In this document: positions 47,660 through 58,195 of the stretch, piece after piece
Layout of the letters: each line of letters begins with the position of its first letter
Numbering within the stretch: the stretch's first letter is position 1
Assembly (NCBI RefSeq): GCF_021582875.1
Contig: NZ_CP091138.1
Coordinates: forward strand, 1,736,001 to 1,800,000
Length of the DNA stretch: 64,000 nucleotides
Direction: 5' to 3'
Source of the DNA: Microbacterium sp. KUDC0406
Lineage (GTDB): Bacteria > Actinomycetota > Actinomycetes > Actinomycetales > Microbacteriaceae
Translations under genes and position numbers: made by a program
The notes under the pieces: generated by a model
Database searches by the model: none
Seen by the model: only the letters and a program-made list of their open reading frames with translations
Told to the model about the DNA's origin: nothing

Positions 47660-48403
47660 TCAGCCGCGCACCGCGCGGTAGGCCGCCGTCACGTACGGCA
47701 GATCGATCGTGCGGTCGCCCTCGACGCCCAGTTCGTCGAAAAGGTCGCGCATGCCGTTTTCGATGCTCGCCTTCTTCTCGTCGGATGCCGTGATGATGTA
47801 GCTGCGGGAGCGCGCCATGTGCAGCAGCTGCTCGCGGGTCATCGCACGCGTCCACTCCCAGCGCCGGCTCTCGATCTCGGTGAAGGGCGGGGCGATCGTC
47901 GGCCCGTCGCCCGCGATCATCTGCTCGGCGGGGCTGCCGCTCATGATGAGCGTGAGCCTGCGCACCCAGTCGACGCGCTCGTCGCGCACGTTCCAGATGA
48001 GACCGAGCACGCCGCCGGGACGGACGACGCGACCGATCTCGGCCGACGCCGGTTCGGGGTCGACCCAGTGCCAGGCCTGCCCCATGACCGCGGCGTCGAC
48101 CGAGGCATCCGGCAGCGGCAGCGATTCCGCGGTGCCGATGAACGTCGGCACCTGGGGCGACTGCACGTGCAGAGCCGCCAGCATCTCTGAATCGGGATCC
48201 ACGGCGACGACCTCGCCCTCGGCCGCCTCGGTGAGCACCCGCGTCAGCTTGCCGGTCCCCGCGCCCACGTCGACGATGCGACGCGCTCCGTCGGTCAGCC
48301 GATCGAGCATCCAGGCGACGGCCTCGAACGGGTAATCCGGTCGGCCCGCCTCATAGCTGCTCGCCGCCGTTCCGAAGGATGTCGCGCGCTCGCTCATGCT
48401 CAT
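47660..48403 (-). CDS. Class I SAM-dependent methyltransferase
   Basis: The 247-residue protein has SAM motif I RIVDVGAGTGKLTRVL at about residues 40-55, VVAVDPDSEM as motif II and VMGQAWHWVDP as a post-motif. This resembles Methyltransf_11 proteins of unknown substrate. TAGGCT on the minus strand (48410-48415) lies six bases before the ATG at 48403, fitting a leaderless start. Confidence 0.9.
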   Translation of the reverse strand: MSMSERATSFGTAASSYEAGRPDYPFEAVAWMLDRLTDGARRIVDVGAGTGKLTRVLTEAAEGEVVAVDPDSEMLAALHVQSPQVPTFIGTAESLPLPDASVDAAVMGQAWHWVDPEPASAEIGRVVRPGGVLGLIWNVRDERVDWVRRLTLIMSGSPAEQMIAGDGPTIAPPFTEIESRRWEWTRAMTREQLLHMARSRSYIITASDEKKASIENGMRDLFDELGVEGDRTIDLPYVTAAYRAVRG

Positions 48404-48462
48404 GTCGTCAGCCTACGGCGCGCCTCGGACGCTCGCGAGAGGCGGGAGGAGAGAGTTGATGC

Positions 48463-49056
48463 GTGCCACTGGATTTCACTGCGATCGACTTCGAGACCGC
48501 GAACTCCAGCCCGGCGTCCCCCTGCCAGGTGGGCCTCGTCCGCGTACGCGGTGGAGAGGTCGTCGCGCAGACCGGATGGCTCATCCGTCCGCCCGCTGGG
48601 CACGACGACTTCCAGGAGTGGAACATACGCATCCACGGCATCCGGCCGGAGGATGTCGTGAGCGCGCCGACGTGGGAGGCGCAGATCGACCGTCTGCACG
48701 CCTTCGCCGGCGGCGACGTGCTCGTCGCGCACAACGCCGGGTTCGATCTGAACGTGCTCCGCCGCTCCTGCGCGGCGACCGGGCTCGACGCGCCGCCGTA
48801 CCGCTCGCTGTGCTCGCTGGCCGTCGCCCGCAAGACCTACCGGCTCGAGTCGTACCGGCTGCCCAAGGCGGCCGCGGCCGCGGGCTTCGGCGAGTTCCCG
48901 CACCACGACGCGCTGGCGGATGCCCGGGCCTGCGCTCAGATCGTCATCGATGCCGCCCGTCGCGCCGATGCGGTCGACATCGGGGCGCTGTCCGACGCAC
49001 TGAGCGTACCGGTGGTCGAGTTCGAGCCTCTGGTCGCGGAGCGGGCCGCGGCCTGA
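48463..49056 (+). CDS. DnaQ-like 3'-5' exonuclease domain protein
   Basis: The 197-residue protein has ExoI FTAIDFETANSSPASPCQVG (DxE acids), ExoII VLVAHNAGFDLNVL and ExoIII HHDALADARACAQI (HxxxxD), the complete DEDDh set. It is a free-standing exonuclease rather than a polymerase subunit. GTG at 48463 has GGAGGAGAG upstream. Confidence 0.9.
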   Translation: MPLDFTAIDFETANSSPASPCQVGLVRVRGGEVVAQTGWLIRPPAGHDDFQEWNIRIHGIRPEDVVSAPTWEAQIDRLHAFAGGDVLVAHNAGFDLNVLRRSCAATGLDAPPYRSLCSLAVARKTYRLESYRLPKAAAAAGFGEFPHHDALADARACAQIVIDAARRADAVDIGALSDALSVPVVEFEPLVAERAAA

Positions 49057-49262
49057 GCGCGTCTCTCCCGGTGTCAATTCGTCCTGCTCGCTGTGCTCTT
49101 CCTCTGCCCAGGTCGCAGCCCGTCCCGCTCTACGCAACCGAGAGCGTGACCAACTGCGACCGGAACGCTCTGGAACACCGGCTGCAGGGCGATGTCGGAG
49201 GCCTCTCATAGAGTGCGTTCTGAGGCAACGCCCCTCCGACAACCGACCGACTGGATGCGCCC

Positions 49263-50843
49263 ATGGAAGTTCTGCTCGTCGTCCTCTGCCTGCTCACGCT
49301 GGCGCTGCTCGCGCTCGTCCTCTTCCTCCTGCTCGCACTGCGGGCCCGGCTCGCGTCGGGCGGGAACGGCGGTGATGGACTCAACGCCGAAGTGCGCTCC
49401 GAGCTCGCCGCCCAGCGACGTGAGCTGGTCGACACCATCGCCCAGGGGCAGAACCTGCTGGATCAGCGCATCATCCATCTCGCGCAGACGCAGGCGTCAG
49501 AGGGCGATCGTGAGCGCACCGCGCGACGTGACGATCACCGAGAGCTCCAGACCGATGTCACGTCGGCTCTGAACATGCTCGTCGAGCAGTTCCGTGCGCA
49601 TGCGCAGGCGAGCACCACCGCTCACTCCGAGTTCCGCGCCGACGTGGATGCACGGGTGAACGCCCTGCGTCTGACGACGGACGACAAGCTCGAGAAGATC
49701 CGGCTGACGGTCGACGACCGGCTGCAGGGCACCCTGAAGGTCGCGCTCCAGGAGAACGCGGAGAAGATCCAAGCGCTGAACGAGGCGAACACCGCCAAGC
49801 ACACCGAGATGCAGACGCTGCTTCGAGAAGAGCTCGACAAGCTCCGCACCGGCAACGAGGCGAAGCTCGAGAAGATGCGCGAGACGGTCGATGAGAAGCT
49901 GCAGGGCACGCTCGAGAAGCGCCTGGGCGAGTCGTTCGCACTGGTCAGCGAGCGCCTCGAGCAGGTGCAGAAGGGCCTCGGTGAGATGCACACCCTGGCA
50001 TCGGACGTCGGGGGGCTCAAGCGCGTCCTCACGAACGTGAAGAACCGCGGCAGCTGGGGCGAGGTGCAGCTCTCGCGCCAGCTCGAAGACCTGCTCACTC
50101 CCGGCCAGTACGCGGAGAACGTGGTGATCAAGCCGGGTTCTCAGGAGAGCGTCGAGTTCGCCGTGAAGCTCCCCGGCCGTGAGGACGACTCACCGGTCTA
50201 CCTGCCGATCGACTCGAAGTTCCCCCAGGAGGACTACGAGCGCCTGCTCGAAGCACAGGAGAACGGAGACAAGGCCGAGATCGAGACCGCGATCAAGCGC
50301 CTGGAGAAGGCGATCCTCGCCCAGGCGAAACTGATCTCCTCCAAGTACATCGCACCGCCACAGAGCACGGACTTCGCCATCATGTACCTGCCGACGGAGG
50401 GGCTCTTCGCAGAGGTGGCGCGCCGGCCGGGCCTGACGAGCAGGCTCCAGAACGACCTGCGCGTCATGGTGACCGGCCCCACCACGCTGATGTCGTTGCT
50501 GAACAGCCTGCAGATGGGGTTCCGGACCCTCGCCATCGAGAAGCGCAGCTCCGAGGTGTGGAAGGTGCTGGCCGCCGCGAAGAACGAGTTCCAGAAGTAC
50601 GGCCAGGTGTGGGACAAGCTCGACAAGCAGCTCAAGACCGCCCAGCGCACGGTACAGGAGGCGGGAGTGCGCACCCGCGCCGTCGAGCGCAGGCTTCGCG
50701 ACGTCGAAGACTTCGACGCCATCGCCGCGCCCGCGTCGATGCTCGATGTGCTGGATGCGACGCAGGCGGACGCTGACGAGGTCACGCCTTACGAACGCGG
50801 CGCCGAACTCGACGGCGTCGTGGCGCGGCTCGACGAGAGCTGA
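49263..50843 (+). CDS. rmuC: RmuC-family DNA recombination protein
   Basis: The 526-residue protein has an N-terminal membrane helix (residues 2-27), a long coiled coil with two similar repeats (DDKLEKIRLTVDDRLQGTL and EAKLEKMRETVDEKLQGTL), and the RmuC nuclease-like domain from about residue 240 (NRGSWGEVQLSRQLEDLL, PIDSKFPQEDYERL, TTLMSLLNSLQMGFRTLAIE). RmuC limits inversions at short repeats in E. coli. Its coiled coil resembles SMC-type arms. Confidence 0.94.
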   Translation: MEVLLVVLCLLTLALLALVLFLLLALRARLASGGNGGDGLNAEVRSELAAQRRELVDTIAQGQNLLDQRIIHLAQTQASEGDRERTARRDDHRELQTDVTSALNMLVEQFRAHAQASTTAHSEFRADVDARVNALRLTTDDKLEKIRLTVDDRLQGTLKVALQENAEKIQALNEANTAKHTEMQTLLREELDKLRTGNEAKLEKMRETVDEKLQGTLEKRLGESFALVSERLEQVQKGLGEMHTLASDVGGLKRVLTNVKNRGSWGEVQLSRQLEDLLTPGQYAENVVIKPGSQESVEFAVKLPGREDDSPVYLPIDSKFPQEDYERLLEAQENGDKAEIETAIKRLEKAILAQAKLISSKYIAPPQSTDFAIMYLPTEGLFAEVARRPGLTSRLQNDLRVMVTGPTTLMSLLNSLQMGFRTLAIEKRSSEVWKVLAAAKNEFQKYGQVWDKLDKQLKTAQRTVQEAGVRTRAVERRLRDVEDFDAIAAPASMLDVLDATQADADEVTPYERGAELDGVVARLDES

Positions 50844-50844
50844 G

Positions 50845-51138
50845 TCAGGCTCCGCCCGGCACCCACCAGAGCAGGGTGATCACGAGCCCCGAGGCGAACA
50901 GGAACGCTCCGATCATCCACCAGACGCTGACCTCGTGCCCCTCATCGAGGCGCTTGCGGAACAGCACGTCGGCACGGCGCGCCGGATCGACGGCGGGGGT
51001 CTGCGCTCCGGGCTTCGGCGTGGACAGCTTCACCACGGTGCCCTCGGGCAGGTCACTGACCCGCAGGATGCGACCGGTCTCGGTGGTCACGTGCGTCACA
51101 GGGGCAGCCTTGCCGGTCTGATCCTTCTGCGATGTCAT
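50845..51138 (-). CDS. Small single-helix membrane protein
   Basis: The 97-residue protein is hydrophilic for 70 residues (VTHVTTETGRILRVSDLPEGTVVKLS) and ends with one membrane helix (SVWWMIGAFLFASGLVITLLWW). No domain is recognised. It is convergent with rmuC and close behind glpX on the same strand. Confidence 0.7.
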   Translation of the reverse strand: MTSQKDQTGKAAPVTHVTTETGRILRVSDLPEGTVVKLSTPKPGAQTPAVDPARRADVLFRKRLDEGHEVSVWWMIGAFLFASGLVITLLWWVPGGA

Positions 51139-51279
51139 CGTGCGTCCTCCTCGTTCCGACCGCGAAAGCGCGATCGCGACCTGCCTATTCTGCCAGCCGC
51201 ACCTGGAAAAGTCCGTACCGTGGGCCGTGTCAGGCCCCTCGGCGGCGCGGGGCCACGGGGAAGGTGCTCGATCAGGTGG

Positions 51280-52266
51280 TCAGAGCCACTTCGAGACGAG
51301 GTGCTCCGACGAGATCCGGCGCAGGGTGCCCGACGCCCCGCGCAGCACCACGCTCTCGGTGTAGACGTACCCGCCCTCACGGCGGACGCCCGAGACCAGC
51401 TGACCGTCGGTCACCCCCGTCGCGACGAACAGCGTGTTGTTGCCCTTGACCAGGTCATCCGCCTCGTAGACCTTGTCCATGTCGAGGCCCGCGTCGATGC
51501 CGCGCTGACGCTCGGCGTCGTCGCGCGGCCAGAGACGGCCCTGGATGTGACCGCCCAGCGCCTTGATCGCGCACGCCGTGACGATGCCCTCCGGGCTGCC
51601 GCCGACGCCGACGCACATGTCGGTGCGGGCGTTGTGCCGTGCGGCGTTGATCCCGCCGGCGACATCGCCGTCGCTCATCAGGCGGGTGCCGGCCCCGGCC
51701 TCGCGGATGTCCGCGATGAGCTTCTCGTGCCGGGGACGATTCAGCACCGAGACGACGATCTCGTCGACCGGCTTGTCGAGGGCCGCAGCGAGACGACGGA
51801 TGTTCTCGCCGATGGGCAGGCGGATGTCCACGACGCCGACGCCCGCGGGGCCGGTGACGAGCTTGTCCATGTAGAACACGCTCGAGGCATCCAGCATCGT
51901 GCCGCGATCGGAGACCGCGATCACGGAGAGCGCGTTCTGCCGGCCGGCTGCGGTCAGCGAGGTGCCGTCGATCGGATCGACCGCGATGTCGCACTCCGGC
52001 CCGCTGCCGGTGCCGACGGTCTCACCGTTGAACAGCATCGGGGCGTTGTCCTTCTCGCCCTCGCCGATCACGACGCGCCCCTGGAAGTGCACGGTGCCGA
52101 GGAACGCGCGCATGGCGTCGACGGCGGCGCCGTCCGCCGCCTCCTTGTCGCCTCGGCCGATGAACGGCACCGCGCGGATCGAGGCGGCCTCCGTGGCGCG
52201 CACCAGTTCGAGTGCGAGGTTACGGTCGGGGCGGAGGGGGCTGAGATCAGCAGTGAGGCTCACCAT
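51280..52266 (-). CDS. glpX: Class II fructose-1,6-bisphosphatase
   Basis: The 328-residue GlpX removes the 1-phosphate from fructose-1,6-bisphosphate in gluconeogenesis. Metal-binding motifs are VVIGEGEKD and VDPIDGTSLTAAGR, followed by GDVAGGINAAR and GVGGSPEG. ATG at 52266 is chosen because TATGCT (52274-52279, minus strand) lies 7 bases upstream, which would make an ATG at 52278 part of the promoter. It is divergent from fba, the opposing glycolytic step. Confidence 0.94.
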   Translation of the reverse strand: MVSLTADLSPLRPDRNLALELVRATEAASIRAVPFIGRGDKEAADGAAVDAMRAFLGTVHFQGRVVIGEGEKDNAPMLFNGETVGTGSGPECDIAVDPIDGTSLTAAGRQNALSVIAVSDRGTMLDASSVFYMDKLVTGPAGVGVVDIRLPIGENIRRLAAALDKPVDEIVVSVLNRPRHEKLIADIREAGAGTRLMSDGDVAGGINAARHNARTDMCVGVGGSPEGIVTACAIKALGGHIQGRLWPRDDAERQRGIDAGLDMDKVYEADDLVKGNNTLFVATGVTDGQLVSGVRREGGYVYTESVVLRGASGTLRRISSEHLVSKWL

Positions 52267-52450
52267 GCCGGTCAGCATAACCAGGCAGGGCGGCAGAAAC
52301 GACGAGTTTCACACTCTCGCAAGCGAAGGATCATGCATTCTTAACACTCATGAAGAGCGCGGTGATTTCCGAGCGCTTCACGGGGAAAGCATCCGCGCTC
52401 CTCCCCGGCTAAAGTGAGGCTGAACCCGCTCATCGATCGCAGGAGTTTTC

Positions 52451-53479
<1,029 letters not shown>

Positions 53480-53505
53480 CCAGAGTTCAGCTCGCGAAAC
53501 TGCAC

Positions 53506-53550
53506 GCCCGCGCCGAGACTGTGGCTTCACCGCCCCGTTTCGGCGCGGGC
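53506..53550 (+). terminator. Terminator hairpin after fba
   Basis: GCCCGCGCCGA (53506-53516) is perfectly complementary to TCGGCGCGGGC (53540-53550), with a 23-base loop, followed by TTGCTGTTTC. Confidence 0.75.
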
Positions 53551-53577
53551 TTGCTGTTTCGAGGGCGCCGACGGCCG

Positions 53578-54339
53578 TCAGTCTCCGGTGATCGGGGTGA
53601 TCGGCTCGAAGTCGACCGGTCCCCCGTCATCGTCCGGCTCGACCAGATCGACCGACGGCCCGTGTCCGTGCAGCCGCGCGACGGCCTCGTCGAACTGGGT
53701 CCGCAGGGCCGCCACCGCGGACGCAGGGTCTCCGGCGCCCAGCGCGTCCAGCAGCTCACGATACGTGGGCGACACCGAGCGGCGAACACTGTAGCCGTCC
53801 GGTGCGCTGAAGCTGACGATGCGGGTCTGCATCACCAGCGTGGCCATGAAACGAGTGAGGCGCTCGCTGGCGGCAGCGTCGACCAGCACCTGATGGAACT
53901 CCAGATCGGCGTCGCCGATCGCGCGGGCGTCCTCGCCCTCGCTGGCCGCGACCAGCTCGCCGAGCTCGTGTTCCAGCCGCTTCAGCACCGCGGCATCCTG
54001 CGTCGCGGCGATCCGCCGCACAGCCTGGGCCTCGATGGCGAGACGGGCCTGGTAGACGTCGTCGATCTGGTCGCCCTCGAGGACGGCGACGCGCATCCCC
54101 CGGCCGGGCACGGAGATCAGCAGCCCCTCCTGCACGAGGCGCTGCGCCCCCTCGCGGAAGGGGCTGCGGCTGACGCCGAGCTGGGTGGCGATCTCGACCT
54201 CGCCCAGAGGCGAACCGACCGGCAGCGCGCCGGAGAAGATCGCCTTGCGCAACTCGATGGCGATCAGGTCCACCGTCGACATCCGCGGCACGCGCGGCAC
54301 GGCCGCGCGCCCCACCGATCTGGGCATGTCACGGGCCAT
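53578..54339 (-). CDS. GntR-family (FadR/FCD type) transcriptional regulator
   Basis: The 253-residue protein has an N-terminal winged helix (AIELRKAIFSGALPVGSPLGE, ATQLGVSRSPFREGAQRLVQEGLL) and a C-terminal FCD all-helical domain with metal-site candidates in DADLEFHQVLVDAA. AAGGAGG precedes the ATG at 54339. It is divergent from the ectoine importer and probably controls it through the intergenic palindrome. Confidence 0.9.
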   Translation of the reverse strand: MARDMPRSVGRAAVPRVPRMSTVDLIAIELRKAIFSGALPVGSPLGEVEIATQLGVSRSPFREGAQRLVQEGLLISVPGRGMRVAVLEGDQIDDVYQARLAIEAQAVRRIAATQDAAVLKRLEHELGELVAASEGEDARAIGDADLEFHQVLVDAAASERLTRFMATLVMQTRIVSFSAPDGYSVRRSVSPTYRELLDALGAGDPASAVAALRTQFDEAVARLHGHGPSVDLVEPDDDGGPVDFEPITPITGD

Positions 54340-54453
54340 CCTGCCTCCTTCTGCGCTCGGACGCTGCGCGTCTGAACCATTCTCTCCGCAGAGCCTGCCG
54401 CCTGTGGCATCGGTCCGTGCGGTCGTGTCGATCGTCGGCAACATTTCTGTCAC

Positions 54454-54507
54454 ATTGTCGACAATCTGCGCGTCTGATTGTACTTGGAAAGACACCTTCC
54501 GTATCGT
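54454..54507 (+). promoter_or_regulatory. ehuB promoter with GntR-type palindrome
   Basis: ATTGTCGACAAT (54454-54465) is a perfect 12-bp palindrome of the FadR-subfamily operator type. TTGTAC (54478-54483) and TATCGT (54502-54507) form a promoter with 18-base spacing that ends about 70 bases before the ehuB ATG. Control by the divergent GntR protein is inferred. Confidence 0.6.
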
Positions 54508-54579
54508 GAGTGTCCGTTACCGCACGGTCAGGACCCGCCCCGTGCGGACGAGATCTGCGATACGAAACGGAAGAAGACG

Positions 54580-55464
54580 ATGGCACAGCGACACACACTC
54601 ACCCGATACTCCCTGGCGATCACGGGAGTGCTCGCCCTCGCCCTCACGGGATGCGCCTCCGGCGGCGACAGCGGCAGCGACCAGAACACCCTCGAGAAGG
54701 CACAGGAGTCCGGCACGATCACGCTCGCCGTGGCATCCGAGCGCCCGTACTCGTGGGTCGAGGGCGGCGAGCCGACCGGCGCCACGATCGCGATGCACAA
54801 GAAGATCTTCAGCGCGCTCGGGATCGACGACATCAAGGTCGAGGAGGTCGAGTGGAACTCGCTCATCCCCGGTCTGAACGCCGGCCGCTGGGACGTCGTC
54901 AGCGCGGGCATGTCGATCCTCCCCGACCGCTGCGAGCAGGCCGCGTTCAGTGATCCCGAGATCATGTACACCACCACGCTCGCCGTGCCGAAGGGCAACC
55001 CCGACGACCTCAGCGACCTCGACTCGGTCAAGAAGGCCGGTGACGTGAAGCTGGCCGTGCAGTCCGGCGCGATCGAAGAGGGTTACGCCGACGACCTCGG
55101 CATCGGGGACGTCATCAAGGTCGACAGCGCGACCGCCGGTCTCGAGGCGGTGCAGTCGGGCCGTGCGGATGCCTTCGCCCTGACCGCCGTGTCGCTGAAC
55201 TGGATGACCAAGGACAGCGACGACCTCGAGACCACCGGCGCGTTCGTGCAGGAGATCGACGGCGTCGAGCAGATCGGCGCCGGCGCCACCGTCTTCCGCA
55301 AGCAGGACAAGGAGCTGCTCGAGGCATACAACAAGGAGCTCGCCAAGATCACCGGTGACGAGAAGAGCTACCTCGACCTCGTCGAGCCGTTCGGCTTCAC
55401 GGCCGAGAACCTGCCGCCGGCCGACCTCACGACCGAGCAGCTGTGCGCCGGTGACCTCGGCTGA
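54580..55464 (+). CDS. ehuB: Ectoine/hydroxyectoine ABC transporter substrate-binding lipoprotein
   Basis: The 294-residue family-3 binding protein has lipobox LALTGC (Cys25), then TITLAVASERPYSWVEGGEPTG and WNSLIPGLNAGRWDVVSAGM, and ends LCAGDLG. It matches EhuB more than general amino-acid binders, and gene order binding protein-permease-permease-ATPase is ehuBCDA. It would bind ectoine or hydroxyectoine for osmoprotection or use as nutrient; substrate inferred. ATG at 54580 follows GGAAGAAG. Confidence 0.85.
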   Translation: MAQRHTLTRYSLAITGVLALALTGCASGGDSGSDQNTLEKAQESGTITLAVASERPYSWVEGGEPTGATIAMHKKIFSALGIDDIKVEEVEWNSLIPGLNAGRWDVVSAGMSILPDRCEQAAFSDPEIMYTTTLAVPKGNPDDLSDLDSVKKAGDVKLAVQSGAIEEGYADDLGIGDVIKVDSATAGLEAVQSGRADAFALTAVSLNWMTKDSDDLETTGAFVQEIDGVEQIGAGATVFRKQDKELLEAYNKELAKITGDEKSYLDLVEPFGFTAENLPPADLTTEQLCAGDLG

Positions 55465-55479
55465 TCGCGCCGCTCTGAC

Positions 55480-56205
55480 GTGACCGAGAATCTCGAGGCG
55501 CTCCAGCGGGCGCTGCCCTACCTGTGGGACGGGTTGCTGATAACCCTGCAGCTCACGGTGGGCGGCGCCCTGCTGGCGCTCGTCATCGCCATCGGCCTGG
55601 GCCTGCTGGCGCGATCCCGCCACATCGTGCCGCGCGGCTTCGCCCGCACCGTGATCGAGGTGTTCCGTCGGCACCTCGCTGCTCGTGCAGCTGTTCTTCC
55701 TGTTCTTCGTGCTGCCGCTGCCGCCGTTCAACATCGAGCTGCCGCCGCTCTTCGTCGGCATCCTCGGACTGGGCCTGAACTACGGCGCCTACGGCGCTGA
55801 GGTGGTGCGCGGGTCGATCAACTCGGTGGCCCGCGGGCAATGGGAGGCGACGACGGCGCTCAGCCTGTCACGCACCCAGCGCATGTGGCGGGTGATCTTC
55901 CCGCAGGCCTGGGCGCTGATGATCCCATCGCTCACCAACCTCTTGATCCAGCTGCTCAAGGGCACCGCGGTGGTCTACCTCATCACGATCGTCGATCTCA
56001 CCGCCGAGCTGAACAAGCTGCGCGTGAACACCGACGTGTTCTTCGCCTACTCCCTGGGACTGGCCGTCTACTTCGTGATCGCCTACATCCTCACCATCGC
56101 CATGAACGCCCTGGAGGCGCGCGCCAAGCACCGCCTCGGCCAGGGCACCCGGCTGCGTGAAGCCGTCGCCGCCCCCGCCGTCGACGCAGAGGGGACATCC
56201 CGTGA
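55480..56205 (+). pseudogene. ehuC: Ectoine ABC transporter permease EhuC; frameshifted, possibly twice
   Basis: This HisM-type permease starts at GTG 55480 (LEALQRALPYLWDGLLITLQ). An extra T at 55668 breaks VIEVFRGTSLLVQLFFLFFV. After repair the core continues through the EAA loop (QWEATTALSLSRTQRMWRVIF). Near 56191-56194 a second slip is likely: with one more G in the GGGG run the end is EGDIP and the stop (56203-56205) overlaps the ehuD GTG, while as written the frame intrudes about 100 bases into ehuD. Repaired length is 241 residues. Confidence 0.8.
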
Positions 56206-56864
56206 ACGACGACCGAGTGATCTGGAACTGGGATCACGTCTTCGCCGCCCTTCCCGACATGCTGTGGGCGTTCCTGACCGTCACGCTGTACGTGACCGTG
56301 CTCGGTAGCGTCATCGCCGCGGTGCTGGGCCTGATCATCGCCCTGGCCCGCAGGAGCACGCCGCGCCCGGTCGCCGGCACGCTGACGTTCGTGATGAACT
56401 TCATCCGCATGACGCCACTCGTCGTGCAGCTGCTGTTCGCTTACTACGCGTTCACCACGGTGCCGCCGCTCACCCTCGGCGTCATCATCTTCGGCATCCA
56501 CTACGCGACCTACATGGCCGAGGTGTACCGCGCCGGGATCGACGCGGTGCCGCGCGGCCAGTGGGAGGCGTCGACCGCCCTGTCGATGTCGCGCAGACGC
56601 ACCTGGACCGCGGTGATCATCCCGCAGGCGCTGCGTTCGACCCTGCCGGCCCTCGGCAACTACGTCATCTCGATGTTCAAGGAGACGCCGTTCCTCGCGG
56701 TCATCACCGTGACCGACATGGTGCGCGCAGCGCAGGAGTACGGCGCATCGCACTTCCGGTTCATCGAAGCCATCATCATGGCGGGGATCCTGTTCCTCGT
56801 CGCCAGCTACCCGACCTCACTGCTCATCGGGCGAATGGAGAAGCGCCTTGCCTACACGACCTGA
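56202..56864 (+). CDS. ehuD: Ectoine ABC transporter permease EhuD
   Basis: The 220-residue HisM-type permease has about five helices and the EAA loop GQWEASTALSMSRRRTWTAVII. It pairs with EhuC. GTG at 56202 overlaps the likely ehuC stop as GTGA, preceded by GAGGGG. Its stop lies inside the start of ehuA. Confidence 0.88.
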   Translation: MNDDRVIWNWDHVFAALPDMLWAFLTVTLYVTVLGSVIAAVLGLIIALARRSTPRPVAGTLTFVMNFIRMTPLVVQLLFAYYAFTTVPPLTLGVIIFGIHYATYMAEVYRAGIDAVPRGQWEASTALSMSRRRTWTAVIIPQALRSTLPALGNYVISMFKETPFLAVITVTDMVRAAQEYGASHFRFIEAIIMAGILFLVASYPTSLLIGRMEKRLAYTT

Positions 56865-57663
56865 CACCCACACCGGAGCCATCGCCCTGAACGACGGCGA
56901 GCTGCCCGCCATCCGCTTCGACAGGGTGGAGAAGCGCTTCGGCGACCACGTCGTGCTGCACGACCTCGACTTCACCGTGCGCAAGGGCGACCGCGTCACG
57001 CTCATCGGGCCGAGCGGTTCGGGCAAGACGACGATCCTGCGGCTGGTGATGACGCTCGAGGAGGCCGACAGCGGCTACATCTACATCGACGAGCAGCCGC
57101 TCACCCACGTCGAGCGCGGGGACAGACGGGTCGAGCTCAAGGAGAAGCACAAGAACGAGATGCGCAAGCGCATCGGCATGGTGTTCCAGCAGTTCAACCT
57201 GTTCCCGAACATGACCGTGCTGGAGAACATCATCGAGGCGCCCGTGCACGTGCTGAAGGTGCCGAAGGCGCAGGCCGTCGCCCGTGCGCACGAGCTGCTC
57301 GAGATGGTCGGTCTGCCCGACAAGGCCGGCGCCCATCCCACACAGCTCTCCGGTGGTCAGCAGCAGCGGGTGGCGATCGCACGCGCCCTCGCCATGGAGC
57401 CCGAGATCCTGCTGCTCGACGAGGTCACCAGCGCGCTGGATCCCGAGGTGGTCGGCGAGGTGCTGAACATCCTGCGCGACATCGCACGGGACACGGATGT
57501 CACGATGCTGATCGTCACGCATGAGATGCAGTTCGCGCGCGACGTCTCCAACAGGGTGCTGATGTTCGACGGCGGGCGCATCGTCGAAGAGGGCGCGCCG
57601 GAGCAGATCTTCTCCGACCCGCACGAGCAGCGCACCAAGGACTTCCTCTCGGCCGTGCTGTGA
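56848..57663 (+). CDS. ehuA: Ectoine ABC transporter ATP-binding protein EhuA
   Basis: The 271-residue ATPase of the polar amino-acid class has Walker A GPSGSGKTT at about residues 52-60, Q-loop MVFQQFNLFPNMTVL, signature LSGGQQQR, Walker B LLLDEVTSALD and H-loop VTHEM. The start is an unusual TTG at 56848, supported by GGAG seven bases upstream and the absence of an ATG before Walker A. It overlaps ehuD by 17 bp. Confidence 0.9.
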   Translation: MPTRPDTHTGAIALNDGELPAIRFDRVEKRFGDHVVLHDLDFTVRKGDRVTLIGPSGSGKTTILRLVMTLEEADSGYIYIDEQPLTHVERGDRRVELKEKHKNEMRKRIGMVFQQFNLFPNMTVLENIIEAPVHVLKVPKAQAVARAHELLEMVGLPDKAGAHPTQLSGGQQQRVAIARALAMEPEILLLDEVTSALDPEVVGEVLNILRDIARDTDVTMLIVTHEMQFARDVSNRVLMFDGGRIVEEGAPEQIFSDPHEQRTKDFLSAVL

Positions 57664-57685
57664 CGCCCGGCCGGGCCCCGAAGCG

Positions 57686-58195
57686 TCAGCCGCCGAGCGA
57701 GGCCTGCATGAAGGCCGGGTCTCCCATGATCGGCACCATCATGCAGAGCGAGACGATGAACATGGTGACGACGACCCCGACGAGCGGAACCCACCAGGCG
57801 GGCTTCGCCGCGCGGATGCGGCGGAAGGCCACGTAGACGGTTGCGGCGAAGCCGGCCACCATCACGACCACGGCGACGACGCCCCAGGTGCGCGCGGGAC
57901 CGACGTTGGTGAACTCTGCGGGGATGCCGAGCATCTTCATCGCCTGGGTGAGCGCGTCGGCCAGGTTCAGGAACTGCGGGATCGCGGAGAACACGTTGAC
58001 CAGCCCGTACGCCAGCATGGCGATCGTGAGCAGCCGGTCGACCGGGCGCGCCTTCGGCGCCTCGGCAACCGGAACGGCGACCGGCGGCGGAGCGGGCGTC
58101 ACCGGCGGCGGAGGCGGCACAGCGGGGAGGCCCGCCGCGCGGCGCTGCTCCTCGGGAGTGGCGTACTCGCCGTACTGCGGGCGGTCCCCGCTCAT
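57686..58195 (-). CDS. DUF6264 family membrane protein
   Basis: The 169-residue protein has a Pro-rich cytoplasmic N-terminus ([19 protein letters not shown]), then [36 protein letters not shown] and [18 protein letters not shown] as membrane helices. Function unknown. Its ATG overlaps the ispH stop as ATGA, so it is probably translated with ispH. Confidence 0.85.
   Translation of the reverse strand: MSGDRPQYGEYATPEEQRRAAGLPAVPPPPPVTPAPPPVAVPVAEAPKARPVDRLLTIAMLAYGLVNVFSAIPQFLNLADALTQAMKMLGIPAEFTNVGPARTWGVVAVVVMVAGFAATVYVAFRRIRAAKPAWWVPLVGVVVTMFIVSLCMMVPIMGDPAFMQASLGG

Noticed and set aside
54454..54465. ATTGTCGACAAT as a LexA/SOS box
   Set aside because: Actinobacterial SOS boxes have the form TCGAAC-N4-GTTCGA, which this does not match. 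The divergent GntR gene is a better partner.
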